A DNA stretch of 64,000 nucleotides from an uncultured Candidatus Melainabacteria bacterium (GTDB taxonomy: Bacteria; Cyanobacteriota; Vampirovibrionia; Gastranaerophilales; Gastranaerophilaceae): the NCBI GenBank assembly GCA_934693165.1, contig CAKUUX010000010.1, positions 1 to 64,000 on the forward strand. Direction: 5' to 3'. The notes beneath the pieces are model-generated. The model saw only the letters and a program-made list of their open reading frames with translations, was not told the DNA's origin and ran no database searches. The position numbers and the translations under genes are program-made. Numbering within the stretch: position 1 is the stretch's first letter; the number at the start of each line of letters is the position of its first letter. Positions 1 to 8,933 of this stretch are shown piece by piece.

Positions 1-203
1 ATTCTGCCAAGAGTAAACGCCCGGTAGCTGTGTTCCAAGCGGATAAGTGCTGAAAGCATATAAGTACGAAGCCCACCTTAAGATGAGATCTCTCATAGCA
101 TAAGCTAGTAAGTCCCCAAGCAGATTACTTGGTTGATAGGTCAGAGATGTAAGTATGGCAACATATTCAGTCGACTGATACTAATCGGACGAGGGCTTTT
201 CCT
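1..203 (+). rRNA. rrl: 23S rRNA, 3' end (partial)
   Basis: The sequence matches the conserved 3' end of bacterial 23S rRNA, including the GCTGAAAGCAT segment, the GAAGCCCACCTTAAGATGAG segment and the closing ACTAATCGG..CGAGGGCTT stretch. The 5' part lies outside the window. The exact 3' end near 203 is estimated. A spacer of about 110 bases with no tRNA separates it from 5S rRNA. Confidence 0.93.
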
Positions 204-314
204 AAGTTTGCAATCTTGCAAAACATTATGATTACGCAAATCGCTTATAATCTTTATGCAGCTTTCTTTGCACCAAGTGCAGTTTAATTGCTTTTAAGCA
301 ATTGTTACAGCATT

Positions 315-429
315 GCTGGTGACCAAGCGTGAGGACTCCACCCGTTCCCATCCCGAACACGGTCGTAAAGACTCATAGCGGTGAAAATACTTGGCGGGCC
401 ACTGCCTGGAAAGATAACTCGTTGCCAGC
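315..429 (+). rRNA. rrf: 5S rRNA
   Basis: A 115-base segment whose ends pair (GCTGG at the start with CCAGC at the end) contains the hallmark 5S core CCCGTTCCCATCCCGAACAC and a later GCGGTGAAAATACTTGGCGG-type arm. It lies just downstream of 23S rRNA in the same direction and is followed by a terminator, so it closes the rRNA operon. Confidence 0.93.
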
Positions 430-440
430 TCTAATTTTAC

Positions 441-484
441 AAAACATCTTAATCAACTTTCAGTTTGGTTAAGATGTTTTTTTA
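441..484 (+). terminator. rRNA operon terminator
   Basis: A long hairpin with arms AACATCTTAA and TTAAGATGTT is followed directly by a run of seven or more T. It sits 12 bases after the 5S end, which fits intrinsic termination of the rRNA operon. Confidence 0.85.
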
Positions 485-836
485 TATGAAATGCAACTTG
501 TAATTTCATTAATTTTTACTAAATTCAACCCAAGACAAATTAACTCACTACATTCAAACAGAATTTGTCTTTGACATTATTTCATTAAGTGAAAATTATT
601 CAATAATATGTGGACGTTTTTTTATTTAATATACATTTTTCCCCTTAAAAAATTATCAAAATGTATTATTTAACTATATTGTAACGGTTTGTAAATACGG
701 GTTTTGAATGGCTAAAACTTAGTTATAATGCCTATATCATATGATATGATATGAGCGAGGTTTTTTGTAGTCAATTTTATATCTTCTCATGTTTTAAGTG
801 TGATATACTTAGGTAGAATATATAGGAGTACAGCAA
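485..836 (+). promoter_or_regulatory. Gene-free stretch with promoter for the first repeat protein
   Basis: This 350-base stretch holds no convincing gene. The best promoter is an extended -10 (TGATATACT, 801-809) about 28 bases before the start codon, with AGGAG at 824-828. An upstream TATAAT lies at 724-729. Near 735-755 there is a short tandem run of CATATGATATGATATG type, which is partly palindromic and could be an operator, but nothing identifies a regulator. Confidence 0.45.
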
Positions 837-1979
837 ATGGTTGATATGAATATTAATTTAAACGGCGCAGAGGGACCAAAAAAGAAAAACGATAGTAAAG
901 TCCCAAGTTATTTATCAGGTGATAATTCATCTCAACAATCTGGTAGTATTTTTAATGACTATCAATACGAACCTAAAGAAATAAAAGAAAATAACAATCA
1001 AAAATCGCAAAATACAAAGTCAAAGGCTAATAACAAGCCAATGCAACAAATTGAAGACAGTTATAAAATGCCTGAAAAGAAAGATTATTCTGTTCTTGGT
1101 CAATTAGAAAAGCAAAACAAAAAATTGGACAATGCGACAAATAAACCTGCTTTTGAAATGACAAAAGCTGAAAAACAAGAGGCTCAAAAATTAAACAAAT
1201 CTGAGTCAAAAAGAGTTGCATATCAAAAAGAACAACAAGCTCGTCAAGATGCAATAAAAGAATGGAAACGTTATATTGATTACTACAAAATTGATGTAAC
1301 AGGTATGTCGGCAGATGAAATCAAACAAGCTGCACTTGATGCTAAAAAATCTCAACATTCACAGTACAGAAATGGTCTTCCATCTGATCCATTTACAGAT
1401 TATCAACAAAAAGTTGATGAATTTAATGAAATCTTTGATGATGTAGATATTGACAGAGCCATCGAAAATTCATTTGATGATTCAATAAATTCAGGTAGCA
1501 AATTTAGAAAAACCACTGTATTTGGTGGTAAGCCAGGTTATGAAGGTAACATTGGTGGTCAAAATTTCAAGTTATATCGTAGAAAAAATGAAATGCAACT
1601 TGGTAATCAATACTTAGGTAAAATTGGTAACAAGCAAGTAAATGTTGAAGAACGTGAAAGACCAATTAGTGGTGCTGGTAGTTATGCTGGTAGTATTGGC
1701 AAAAACGGAATTAGCATTTCTTCTAAACTTTCTCCAATTTCTAATTTCAAAGTTGTATATAGTGGAAGCTACAAGGGTAAAAATTTTAGTGTATCTTTGA
1801 ACAAAAATATGAATGCTGTGGACGGAAAAATTATGACAGGTTCTTATGGCGACCAACAAGTTCAAATTAATTCTGAAAGAAATGTTGGTGGTAACAGTAA
1901 GAGTGTTCAAGGCGATAAAATACCAAAAGACTTCGCTGATGTAGTTGCACTTCTTTTCGTTATCAATAGTGAACACTAA
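837..1979 (+). CDS. Repeat-containing paralogue 1 of 5, unknown function
   Basis: I do not recognise this 380-residue protein. It begins with a conserved leader (VDMNINLNGA, then a K/N-rich and S/Q-rich segment) shared with the genes at 3878, 5189 and 6501. It has no signal peptide. A charged, probably helical part spans about residues 85-170. Residues about 225-345 are roughly five copies of a short beta-like motif, G-x-I-G-x-x-x-(F/V)-x-(L/V)-x-x-R. The end carries a shared PKDFADV..L.FV motif. AGGAG lies 8 bases before the ATG, and the gene has its own promoter and a strong terminator at 2001. The leader is hydrophilic, so export by a non-Sec route or a cytoplasmic scaffold role are both possible. 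Confidence 0.8.
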   Translation: MVDMNINLNGAEGPKKKNDSKVPSYLSGDNSSQQSGSIFNDYQYEPKEIKENNNQKSQNTKSKANNKPMQQIEDSYKMPEKKDYSVLGQLEKQNKKLDNATNKPAFEMTKAEKQEAQKLNKSESKRVAYQKEQQARQDAIKEWKRYIDYYKIDVTGMSADEIKQAALDAKKSQHSQYRNGLPSDPFTDYQQKVDEFNEIFDDVDIDRAIENSFDDSINSGSKFRKTTVFGGKPGYEGNIGGQNFKLYRRKNEMQLGNQYLGKIGNKQVNVEERERPISGAGSYAGSIGKNGISISSKLSPISNFKVVYSGSYKGKNFSVSLNKNMNAVDGKIMTGSYGDQQVQINSERNVGGNSKSVQGDKIPKDFADVVALLFVINSEH

Positions 1980-2000
1980 AATTAACAAATATAAAAATTT

Positions 2001-2030
2001 AGGTCGGATTTTTTGTCCGACCTATTTTTT
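2001..2030 (+). terminator. Terminator of repeat paralogue 1
   Basis: A perfect 8-bp hairpin (AGGTCGGA / TCCGACCT) with a T-rich loop is followed by ATTTTTTATTTT. It lies 21 bases after the stop codon. Confidence 0.85.
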
Positions 2031-2116
2031 ATTTTAATTTTTGTTACTTTAGTAGCAAATTATGGCAATTATTATTTTCACGTGTCTTTATCTAACTAAA
2101 AAAGGTAGGTATATTC

Positions 2117-3811
2117 ATGAAAATAAACAATTTTAATCCAAATAATAAAATAAATTCTCAATCAGTATCAAGAAATCCATTTCCAAAAACAAAACCTATG
2201 CCAATGGATAGTGTGAGTTTTTCGGGGGTACAATCAAAGATGAGTAATGATGAAAAATTTGTTGAATTAAGAGAAAAAATTTCTAAAGACATGGAACCTT
2301 TGATGTCTGAATCAGAATCTGCTTGTTGGGATTTTTATACAAACAGTACTGAAGAAAATATGAACAAGATGAATATTGCTCAAGATAAATCAACTGAGTT
2401 TTTTGACAATGCAGAAATATATGAAGAATTAAAGGCTATCAATAAATCAGGTGGAGTAAAAGACAAAAAACTTCAAAAGCAACTTCGCAATTTGACAAGT
2501 GCTTTCGGTGACGGTATTGAATACAAAGCTGAGATGAAAGCTATGAACGAAAAAGAAAATGAAATTTCTCAAAAACTTAATTCATACCAAATGACAATTG
2601 ATGGAAAACCTGTTTCAAAAGCTGAAATTGGTAAGATTATGGAAACAGAAAAAAATCCTGAAATCCGTAAAAAAGCTGCTGAAGCAAAAATTAAATCAGG
2701 TGATTTGATTGCTGACGACCTTGTTGAATTGGTAAAAATGCGTAATGATTTTGCTAAGAAAAAAGGTTATGACAATTATTTTGATATGAAATTAAAAGAA
2801 GATTACGATATTGAGCCGGAAGAACTTGATAAACTTTTAGACGATGTTGCAAAAAATACAAAGGACTCTAATGCAAAAGTTATGAATGGTATTAAAAAAG
2901 ATTTATCAGAAGCTTTTGGTGTAAAACCTGAAGATTTAAGAAGTTATCACTTTGGTTATTTAGCTGGAGAAGATCCTGAAAAAATTGTAAATGATGCTAT
3001 TAAAACAAAAGAAGAAGTTGTTGATATTTCTAAAAAAGCTTATGCAGGCATGGGTTATGATATAGATAAACTTCCTATCAAATTAGATTTATTCCCTCGT
3101 GAAAATAAAAATACTCACGGTTTTTCATTCCCAATTAAAGCAGGTAAAGACGCAAGAATTTTGGCTAACTTAACAGATAATGTTTCAAGTGTTGATACAT
3201 TAATGCACGAACTTGGTCACTCTGTATTTACGGTAAAAACAAACCCTGAGCTTCCTTATATGGAGCAAGATACAACAAGTACAATGACAGAGGCTGTTGC
3301 AATGATGATGGGCGATATGATTAGAACAGAAGGTCTTGCTAAAGATAAGATTTCACCAGAAGTTAATGAAAAATTTGCAAAGTCTTTAGGTAAAGAAGAA
3401 TCAACTTTTGTTGGTTCAAGTATGGCTATTATTGATTTTGAACGTAATATGTATGAAAACCCTAATCAAGATTTAAAACAACTTTGGAAAGATATGGGTG
3501 TAAAATACAAAGGACGTAGTGAAAAGGACGAGGCAACAAATGAATGGGCAACTGTTCCTCACTTCTTATCACATCCTGCGTATTATCAAAACTACTTTAG
3601 AGCATCTTTAATCAAGGCTCAATTATATGATGGTTTAACTAAAAAATTAGGTAAATTGACTGAAAACAAAGATACAGCAAAATACTTGGATGAAAATATT
3701 TTCCAATATGGAGGTTCAAAAACTGATGACGAAATTTTAGAGAAAGTTACAGGCAAAAAATTAAGTGCCGATGCCTTCTGTGAAAGATTAAATAAATTGG
3801 TTAAAGAGTAA
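2117..3811 (+). CDS. Clan MA zinc oligopeptidase (M3/M2-like)
   Basis: This 564-residue protein carries the zinc motif HELGH at about residues 366-370, followed some 25 residues later by MTEAVAM, which supplies the glutamate ligand. The architecture (long helical N-terminal part, catalytic centre in the second half, C-terminal GG..TDDEIL..VTG segment) matches M3 oligoendopeptidase F and M2-like peptidases. These cut short peptides and are normally cytoplasmic. The first 45 residues are a disordered N/P/S-rich extension ending in VSFSG, absent from typical family members and resembling the N-terminus of the protein at 14287. AGGTAGG precedes the ATG. It sits between two members of the repeat-protein array, so the array may be its substrate or partner, but that is inference. 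Confidence 0.8.
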   Translation: MKINNFNPNNKINSQSVSRNPFPKTKPMPMDSVSFSGVQSKMSNDEKFVELREKISKDMEPLMSESESACWDFYTNSTEENMNKMNIAQDKSTEFFDNAEIYEELKAINKSGGVKDKKLQKQLRNLTSAFGDGIEYKAEMKAMNEKENEISQKLNSYQMTIDGKPVSKAEIGKIMETEKNPEIRKKAAEAKIKSGDLIADDLVELVKMRNDFAKKKGYDNYFDMKLKEDYDIEPEELDKLLDDVAKNTKDSNAKVMNGIKKDLSEAFGVKPEDLRSYHFGYLAGEDPEKIVNDAIKTKEEVVDISKKAYAGMGYDIDKLPIKLDLFPRENKNTHGFSFPIKAGKDARILANLTDNVSSVDTLMHELGHSVFTVKTNPELPYMEQDTTSTMTEAVAMMMGDMIRTEGLAKDKISPEVNEKFAKSLGKEESTFVGSSMAIIDFERNMYENPNQDLKQLWKDMGVKYKGRSEKDEATNEWATVPHFLSHPAYYQNYFRASLIKAQLYDGLTKKLGKLTENKDTAKYLDENIFQYGGSKTDDEILEKVTGKKLSADAFCERLNKLVKE

Positions 3812-3877
3812 TACTGGACGAATTTAGAATAAAGTTGTATTATAAATGATACATATACATTAAGGAGTTTAAAATAA

Positions 3878-5185
3878 ATGGTTGATATGAATATTAATTT
3901 GAACGGCGCAAACGAACCTCAAAAAAAGAATAATAATAAAGTTCCAAGTTATTTGAGTGGTGATAATTCATCTCAACAAACAGGTAGTATTTTTGATAAT
4001 AATTCTAAAATACCAACTGTTATTGGCGAACTCGAAAAACAAAACAAAAAGTTAGATAATGCTCCAAATAAGCCTGCTTTTGAAATGACAAAGGCTGAAA
4101 AACAAGAGGCTCAAAAACTAAATAAAGAACAACAACAAAGAGCAAATTACAAAACAACATTAGAAACTAAAGAAAAAGCTGAAAAAGAACGTCAAAAGGT
4201 AATAAGAGATTATTCTGAATACATCGAAAAATATAAAATTAATGTAAAAGGTAAATCAGCTGACCAAATAAGAAAAGAAGTTTTGGAAAAGTATCAAAAA
4301 GACGATACAATTGGAAAACCAAAACAATCTAAAGAAGCATCTTCTGATAAACAAAAATCTGCTGAGACTCCAAAATCTTATAACTATACTACAGACCCAA
4401 AACCTGTAAATAATTACTGTGGTTTTAGTACAAAAGAATATAATTTTAGAGAAAATGAACGTGAAAAATTTGATAGTTCAAATTATGACATGGACGAAAA
4501 AGATAAAACAAACAAAGACTTTGTATATACGTCTGAACGTAATAAAAATCGTACAGAAGAAGTTGATAAATCATACAGAAAACAACGTGAACTACATGCT
4601 GAAAATGAAGTTGACAGCCGTAAATATTCACATAATAAAGCAGCCATAATGGTTGAAACTTATGGTGGCTTTAGAGAGGCAACCGTGTTTGGTGAAAAAC
4701 AAGGCTATCACGGTAAAATTGGCTCTAATAATTTCAAAATGTATAAGAGAGAAAATGAATTTGATTCAGGAAATCAATATTTAGGAAGAATTGGAAAACA
4801 AGATGTTGATATAGAAGAACGTGAAATTCAATTTACAATGAATGGTTTAAATCATTATTTTGGTAAAATTGGCGATAATGATTTTGAAATGGAATCAAAA
4901 TCAAAAAACTTTTCAAACGCTGAACGTGCAATTTATGAGGGAAAATTCAAAGGAAAATCTTTCCAAGTAGAAGTTGGTCGTGATAATATAGAAAAAGATG
5001 ATGGCGACAGAGTTATCAGAGGTTATTTTGATGGACAAAGAGTTGATATTAAAAAACGCCCAGCAAAATTAACTGATAATGATAGATTAAAAGTAAATAA
5101 CTTGCCAAAAGGTTTTGAAGATGTTGCATCGTTTATTTTTGTAGCACATACTGAATTAGAAAAATCAGGTAAATTAAAGGAGTAA
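3878..5185 (+). CDS. Repeat-containing paralogue 2 of 5, unknown function
   Basis: This 435-residue member has the same leader as paralogue 1, a coiled-coil-like K/E/Q-rich part (about 60-150), then a Tyr-rich middle (about 165-265) shared only with the next gene. It ends in the repeated G-x-I-G beta motifs (about 265-400) and the PKGFEDVASFIFV end motif. TTAAGGAG stands 12 bases before the ATG. It heads a four-gene operon with gaps or overlaps of -20 to +3 bases that stops at the terminator near 7984. Function is unknown. Confidence 0.8.
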   Translation: MVDMNINLNGANEPQKKNNNKVPSYLSGDNSSQQTGSIFDNNSKIPTVIGELEKQNKKLDNAPNKPAFEMTKAEKQEAQKLNKEQQQRANYKTTLETKEKAEKERQKVIRDYSEYIEKYKINVKGKSADQIRKEVLEKYQKDDTIGKPKQSKEASSDKQKSAETPKSYNYTTDPKPVNNYCGFSTKEYNFRENEREKFDSSNYDMDEKDKTNKDFVYTSERNKNRTEEVDKSYRKQRELHAENEVDSRKYSHNKAAIMVETYGGFREATVFGEKQGYHGKIGSNNFKMYKRENEFDSGNQYLGRIGKQDVDIEEREIQFTMNGLNHYFGKIGDNDFEMESKSKNFSNAERAIYEGKFKGKSFQVEVGRDNIEKDDGDRVIRGYFDGQRVDIKKRPAKLTDNDRLKVNNLPKGFEDVASFIFVAHTELEKSGKLKE

Positions 5186-5188
5186 TCA

Positions 5189-6520
5189 ATGACAGATATG
5201 AATATTAATTTAAGTGGAGCAAACGAACCTCAAAAAAAGAATAATAATAATAAAGTTCCAAATTATTTGAGTGGTGATAATTCATCTCAACAATCAGGTA
5301 GCATTTTTGATAATAATTCTAAAATGCCAACTGTTATTGGCGAATTCGAAAAACAAAATAAAAAATTAGACAATGCTTCAAACAAACCAGCTTTTGAAAT
5401 GACAAAGGCTGAAAAACAAGAGGCTCAAAAACTAAATAAAGAACAAAAACAAAGAGCAAATTACCAAAAAAAAGTAAAAGCTGAAGAAGAACGTCAAGCG
5501 GCTATAAGAAAGTATGATTCTTACATCAAAAAATATAAAATTGATGTAAGAGGAAAATCAGCAGAACAAATAAAACAGGCTGTTCATGATATATACCAAA
5601 AAAATAGCACAATAGAAAAAACAAAGCAATCTAAAGAAGCATCTTCTGATAAACAAAAATCTGCGAAAGCTCCAAAATCATACAATTATACAACAGATCC
5701 AAAACCTATAAAAAATTACTGTGGTTTTAATCCAGAAAGATATGAATTAATAGAAAAAAAATATGAAAAATATGACATCTCTAAATATGATATGGATGAA
5801 AAAGATGAAACTGACAAAAACTTTAAATATACATCTAATAGAAGTAAAGATTGTTTAGAAGAAGCAAATAAAGCATATAGAAAGAAACAAGAGTTCTATG
5901 CTGAAAATGAAATTGATAGACGTATGTATTCTTATCAAGAATCAGCTATAATGGTTGAAACTTATGGTGGTTTTAGAGAAGCAACAGTTTTTGGCGATAT
6001 AGAAGGTTATCATGGTAAAATCGGTTCTAATAACTTCAAAATGTACAAACGTGAAAACGATTTTGATCCAGGTAATCAATATTTAGGTAGAATTGGAAGA
6101 CAAGACGTTGATATTGAAGAACGTGACATTCATCATACTATAATCGGTTTTTCCTCTGGTTTGAATAGATATTTTGGAAAAATCGGTAATAATGATTTTG
6201 AAATGGAATCAAATTTAAAGGCTTGTTCAGAGGCAGAACGTGCAATCTACGAGGGCAAATACAAAGGAAAATCTTTTCAAGTAGAAGTTGGTAGAGATAA
6301 CATTGAAAAAGATGACGGTGACAGAGTTATCAGAGGTTATTTTGACGGACAAAGAGTTGATATCACAAAATATCCTGCAAATTTAACACATAACGACAGA
6401 TTCCAAATAAAAGACCTACCAAAAGATTTTGAAGATATTGCATCATTTATATTTGTTGCACATACAGAACTTGAAAAAACAGGTATATTAAAGGCGGTTT
6501 ATGAAAGCGGTGAATATTAA
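5189..6520 (+). CDS. Repeat-containing paralogue 3 of 5, unknown function
   Basis: This 443-residue protein is the closest relative of the gene just upstream: leader, K/E-rich helix, Tyr-rich middle and repeat region align over nearly the full length, so the pair is a recent tandem duplication. Its ATG lies 3 bases after the previous stop, with AAAGGAG inside the end of that gene. The last residues (VYESGEY) overlap the start of the next gene by 20 bases. No enzymatic motif is visible. Confidence 0.8.
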   Translation: MTDMNINLSGANEPQKKNNNNKVPNYLSGDNSSQQSGSIFDNNSKMPTVIGEFEKQNKKLDNASNKPAFEMTKAEKQEAQKLNKEQKQRANYQKKVKAEEERQAAIRKYDSYIKKYKIDVRGKSAEQIKQAVHDIYQKNSTIEKTKQSKEASSDKQKSAKAPKSYNYTTDPKPIKNYCGFNPERYELIEKKYEKYDISKYDMDEKDETDKNFKYTSNRSKDCLEEANKAYRKKQEFYAENEIDRRMYSYQESAIMVETYGGFREATVFGDIEGYHGKIGSNNFKMYKRENDFDPGNQYLGRIGRQDVDIEERDIHHTIIGFSSGLNRYFGKIGNNDFEMESNLKACSEAERAIYEGKYKGKSFQVEVGRDNIEKDDGDRVIRGYFDGQRVDITKYPANLTHNDRFQIKDLPKDFEDIASFIFVAHTELEKTGILKAVYESGEY

Positions 6521-7301
6521 TTTAAGTGGGGCAAACGAACCTCAAAAAAAGAATAATAATAAAGTTCCAAACTATTTAAGTGGTGATAATTCATCTCAAC
6601 AATCGGAAAGTATTTTTGATAACAATTCTAACATTCCATCTGTTATTGGTGAACTCGAAAAACAAAACAAAAAGTTAGATAATGCTGTTAATGAACCTGT
6701 TTTTAAAATGTCAGAAACAGAAAAACAAGAATCTGAAAAATTAAATAAAGAGCACAAAAGTAGATTAAATTATCAAGAAATTCAGGCAGATTTAAAAAGA
6801 GTTACGATGTCTAGAGGTTTTGAATTTGGCTCTTATAAAGGTAGAATTGCAGGAAAAGATTTTTCTTTAAAAAGATCTAATGTTCGTATGACTGGACATA
6901 AGTATGAAGGTACTATTGATGGACAAAAGGTTGACGTAAAGGAAACTACTAAGTATTTCAAGACGGATGGTACTTTTGTTGGTACTATTGGAAATAAAAA
7001 GTTAGATATGAAATCGGAACGTACATCTGATAAGAAAAAGATAAATTTTACTGGAACGTATAATGGCAAGTCTTTTACTGTCCAATATAAGGATAATGGA
7101 CGTGATAATATGTGTGAAAGAACTTTAAAAGGTAAATTTGATAATCAAGAAGTTAATATAAATTCTAAAAATACAGAAAAATCTGAAGATAATTCAATAC
7201 CAAAGGATTTTGCTGATGTGGTATCTTTGATTTTTGTTAGAGGTAATCATTTAAATGCCATGAAAGATGTTGGAGAAGATTATTTTATAAAGGGAAAATA
7301 A
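6501..7301 (+). CDS. Repeat-containing paralogue 4 of 5, short form
   Basis: This 266-residue member keeps the shared leader (NINLSGANEPQKKNNNKVP) and the repeat region but lacks the Tyr-rich middle of paralogues 2 and 3. The ATG lies inside the end of the upstream gene, after AAGGCGG. The repeats here run YKGRIAG..., YEGTIDG..., FVGTIGN..., FTGTYNG..., followed by IPKDFADVVSLIFV. Probably translationally coupled to its neighbours. Unknown function. Confidence 0.78.
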   Translation: MKAVNINLSGANEPQKKNNNKVPNYLSGDNSSQQSESIFDNNSNIPSVIGELEKQNKKLDNAVNEPVFKMSETEKQESEKLNKEHKSRLNYQEIQADLKRVTMSRGFEFGSYKGRIAGKDFSLKRSNVRMTGHKYEGTIDGQKVDVKETTKYFKTDGTFVGTIGNKKLDMKSERTSDKKKINFTGTYNGKSFTVQYKDNGRDNMCERTLKGKFDNQEVNINSKNTEKSEDNSIPKDFADVVSLIFVRGNHLNAMKDVGEDYFIKGK

Positions 7302-7303
7302 AT

Positions 7304-7960
7304 ATGTCAGATATGAATATTAATGGTGTAAATAATTTACAAAATACAAAATTAAATCAAACTGAAAAGGCAGAACAAAAACAAGAAGAAATTATGGTTT
7401 TTGGTGCTGTTGCACCTGAAAGCCCTGAGGCTCAAGGTAAAATCAGAAGAACTGCTATTAAAAGTTATAAAGGTAATATTGCAGGACAAGATTTTAATCT
7501 AAGAAGAAGAAATAATATTTTTGAAAGAGGTTATCAAATTATAGGTAACATTGGCGATAAAAAAGTTGATGTTGAAGAACGTAATAAAATTGTTTCTATG
7601 ACAAATGAAAAAACTTTTTCGGGTAAAATTGGTAATGAAAAACTTAATATGAAATCAAGTGAAAAATTACTTTCTGCTACTGCAAAGAAAATTTATAAAG
7701 GAACATACAAAGGAAAATCATTTAGCATTGAATATTCAAAAGAAAATGCTATTTTAGATGATGGTGATAGACTTATTAAAGGTACTTATGGTAATCAAAA
7801 GGTCGATGTAAAATTTGATAAGAAAATTTTTGGATTTTCTGATAATATTGATGAAAACAAATTGCCAAAAGACTTTGCTGATGTTGCAACTTTGATTATG
7901 GTTGTTAATGATGACCAAAATGTAAGAAGAACAAATCCAAACGATAGCAATATTGAATAA
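7304..7960 (+). CDS. Repeat-containing paralogue 5 of 5, minimal form
   Basis: This 218-residue member has lost nearly all of the leader (only SDMNINGVNN remains) and consists mostly of the repeat region plus the LPKDFADVATLIMV end. It begins 2 bases after the previous stop with only a weak purine-rich site. The loss of the leader while the repeats stay suggests that the repeats are the functional domain and the leader a targeting or binding tail. It is the last gene before the terminator. Confidence 0.76.
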   Translation: MSDMNINGVNNLQNTKLNQTEKAEQKQEEIMVFGAVAPESPEAQGKIRRTAIKSYKGNIAGQDFNLRRRNNIFERGYQIIGNIGDKKVDVEERNKIVSMTNEKTFSGKIGNEKLNMKSSEKLLSATAKKIYKGTYKGKSFSIEYSKENAILDDGDRLIKGTYGNQKVDVKFDKKIFGFSDNIDENKLPKDFADVATLIMVVNDDQNVRRTNPNDSNIE

Positions 7961-7983
7961 AATAACATCACAATAAATTTACA

Positions 7984-8018
7984 AAAGGGTTGGCTTTTAT
8001 AAGTCAGCCCTTTATAAT
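7984..8018 (+). terminator. Terminator overlapping a promoter
   Basis: The hairpin AAGGGTTGGCTT-ttat-AAGTCAGCCCTT closes the paralogue operon. The same DNA carries a promoter for the next gene: TTGGCT (7990-7995), 17-base spacer, TATAAT (8013-8018). The ATG of the next gene is at 8025, so its mRNA is expected to start at or within a base or two of the start codon. Confidence 0.65.
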
Positions 8019-8024
8019 ATCTGT

Positions 8025-8810
8025 ATGATAAATCTTGTTACACTTATAATTTGTTTAATTTTTATAGTTTGGCTATTTTTTGAACCTCATAGAATTGTCC
8101 TTAAAAGACTTAAAATAAAAGATGAAGCTTTGAAAGGTTTGAAATTTGTTTTTGTAAGTGATTTTCATATAAAGTTTTATGAAAAAAATCGTTTGAAGAA
8201 AATTGTAGATATGATTAATTCTGAGAATCCCGATTTAGTTTTATCTACAGGTGATTTCTTTTCAGGCTACAGAAATATTTCTACAATGTCTTTAGATAAA
8301 ATTGCTTATGTGCTTGGAAAAATTAAAACTAAATATGGTTTTTATACATCTCTTGGAAATCACGATTATTATAGAGATAATAATAAAGTTACTCAAACTC
8401 TTTCAAATTATGGGATTATGACTCTTTCAAATAATAATATTTTTGTACAAACAGAAGATAAAGGTTTTTTTATTGCAGGAGTTGAGGATTTAAAAACTGG
8501 TAGACCAGATGTAAAAAAAGCTTTAAAAGGTATTAATGGTGCAGTTATCCTATTAACACATTCACCTGATGTATTTGAAGATGTTCCTGACTCTGTAAAT
8601 CTTACTTTAGCAGGACATTTGCATGGTGGACAAGTTCGTATTCCATTTATTGGCGCAATTTTTTGTCCGTCAAAATTTGGTACAAAATATGCTTGTGGAT
8701 ATTTTGAAGAAAATAATAAAAAAATGTATGTCACAACAGGTATTGGCACAAGTAAATTGCCTATACGATTTTTATGTATTCCAGAAATCGTTGTTATTGA
8801 TTTTGAATAG
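8025..8810 (+). CDS. Membrane-anchored calcineurin-like metallophosphoesterase
   Basis: This 261-residue protein has one N-terminal membrane segment (about residues 3-19) and then the full metallophosphoesterase motif set: SDFH, GDFF, GNHD, THSP and GHLHGGQ, which bind the two metal ions. It resembles the YkuE/YaeI branch, whose members act at the membrane on phosphoesters, possibly lipid-linked. The substrate is not evident here. There is no Shine-Dalgarno sequence; the -10 box ends 6 bases before the ATG. A strong hairpin terminator follows. Confidence 0.85.
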   Translation: MINLVTLIICLIFIVWLFFEPHRIVLKRLKIKDEALKGLKFVFVSDFHIKFYEKNRLKKIVDMINSENPDLVLSTGDFFSGYRNISTMSLDKIAYVLGKIKTKYGFYTSLGNHDYYRDNNKVTQTLSNYGIMTLSNNNIFVQTEDKGFFIAGVEDLKTGRPDVKKALKGINGAVILLTHSPDVFEDVPDSVNLTLAGHLHGGQVRIPFIGAIFCPSKFGTKYACGYFEENNKKMYVTTGIGTSKLPIRFLCIPEIVVIDFE

Positions 8811-8828
8811 AATTTAAATAATATAAGT

Positions 8829-8855
8829 GGTGAGCGCAATAAAATTGCGCTCACC
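8829..8855 (+). terminator. Terminator after metallophosphoesterase gene
   Basis: A perfect 12-bp hairpin (GGTGAGCGCAAT / ATTGCGCTCACC) with a 3-base loop is followed by TTATTTCAGTTTT. It ends the preceding gene and isolates the small locus that begins at 8934. Confidence 0.8.
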
Positions 8856-8933
8856 TTATTTCAGTTTTATGTATGATTTAAAAATTTAAAATATATATAA
8901 TAATTAAATAAGAACTTTGAAAACAAAATTTAA

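Larger units (their letters stand above)
837..7960 (+). repeat. Five-member paralogous gene array
   Basis: Genes at 837, 3878, 5189, 6501 and 7304 are duplicates. The first 200-260 bases of four of them are nearly the same at DNA level (GTTCCAA.TTATTT.AGTGGTGATAATTCATCTCAACAA region). Between members the middle segments are gained or lost as blocks, as expected from recombination between tandem copies. A peptidase gene and the rRNA-side copy are the only interruptions. Confidence 0.8.

Noticed and set aside
8408..8854. 148-codon minus-strand frame opposite the metallophosphoesterase gene
   Set aside because: It is a shadow of the conserved plus-strand gene with Cys/Pro-poor random composition and no ribosome binding site.
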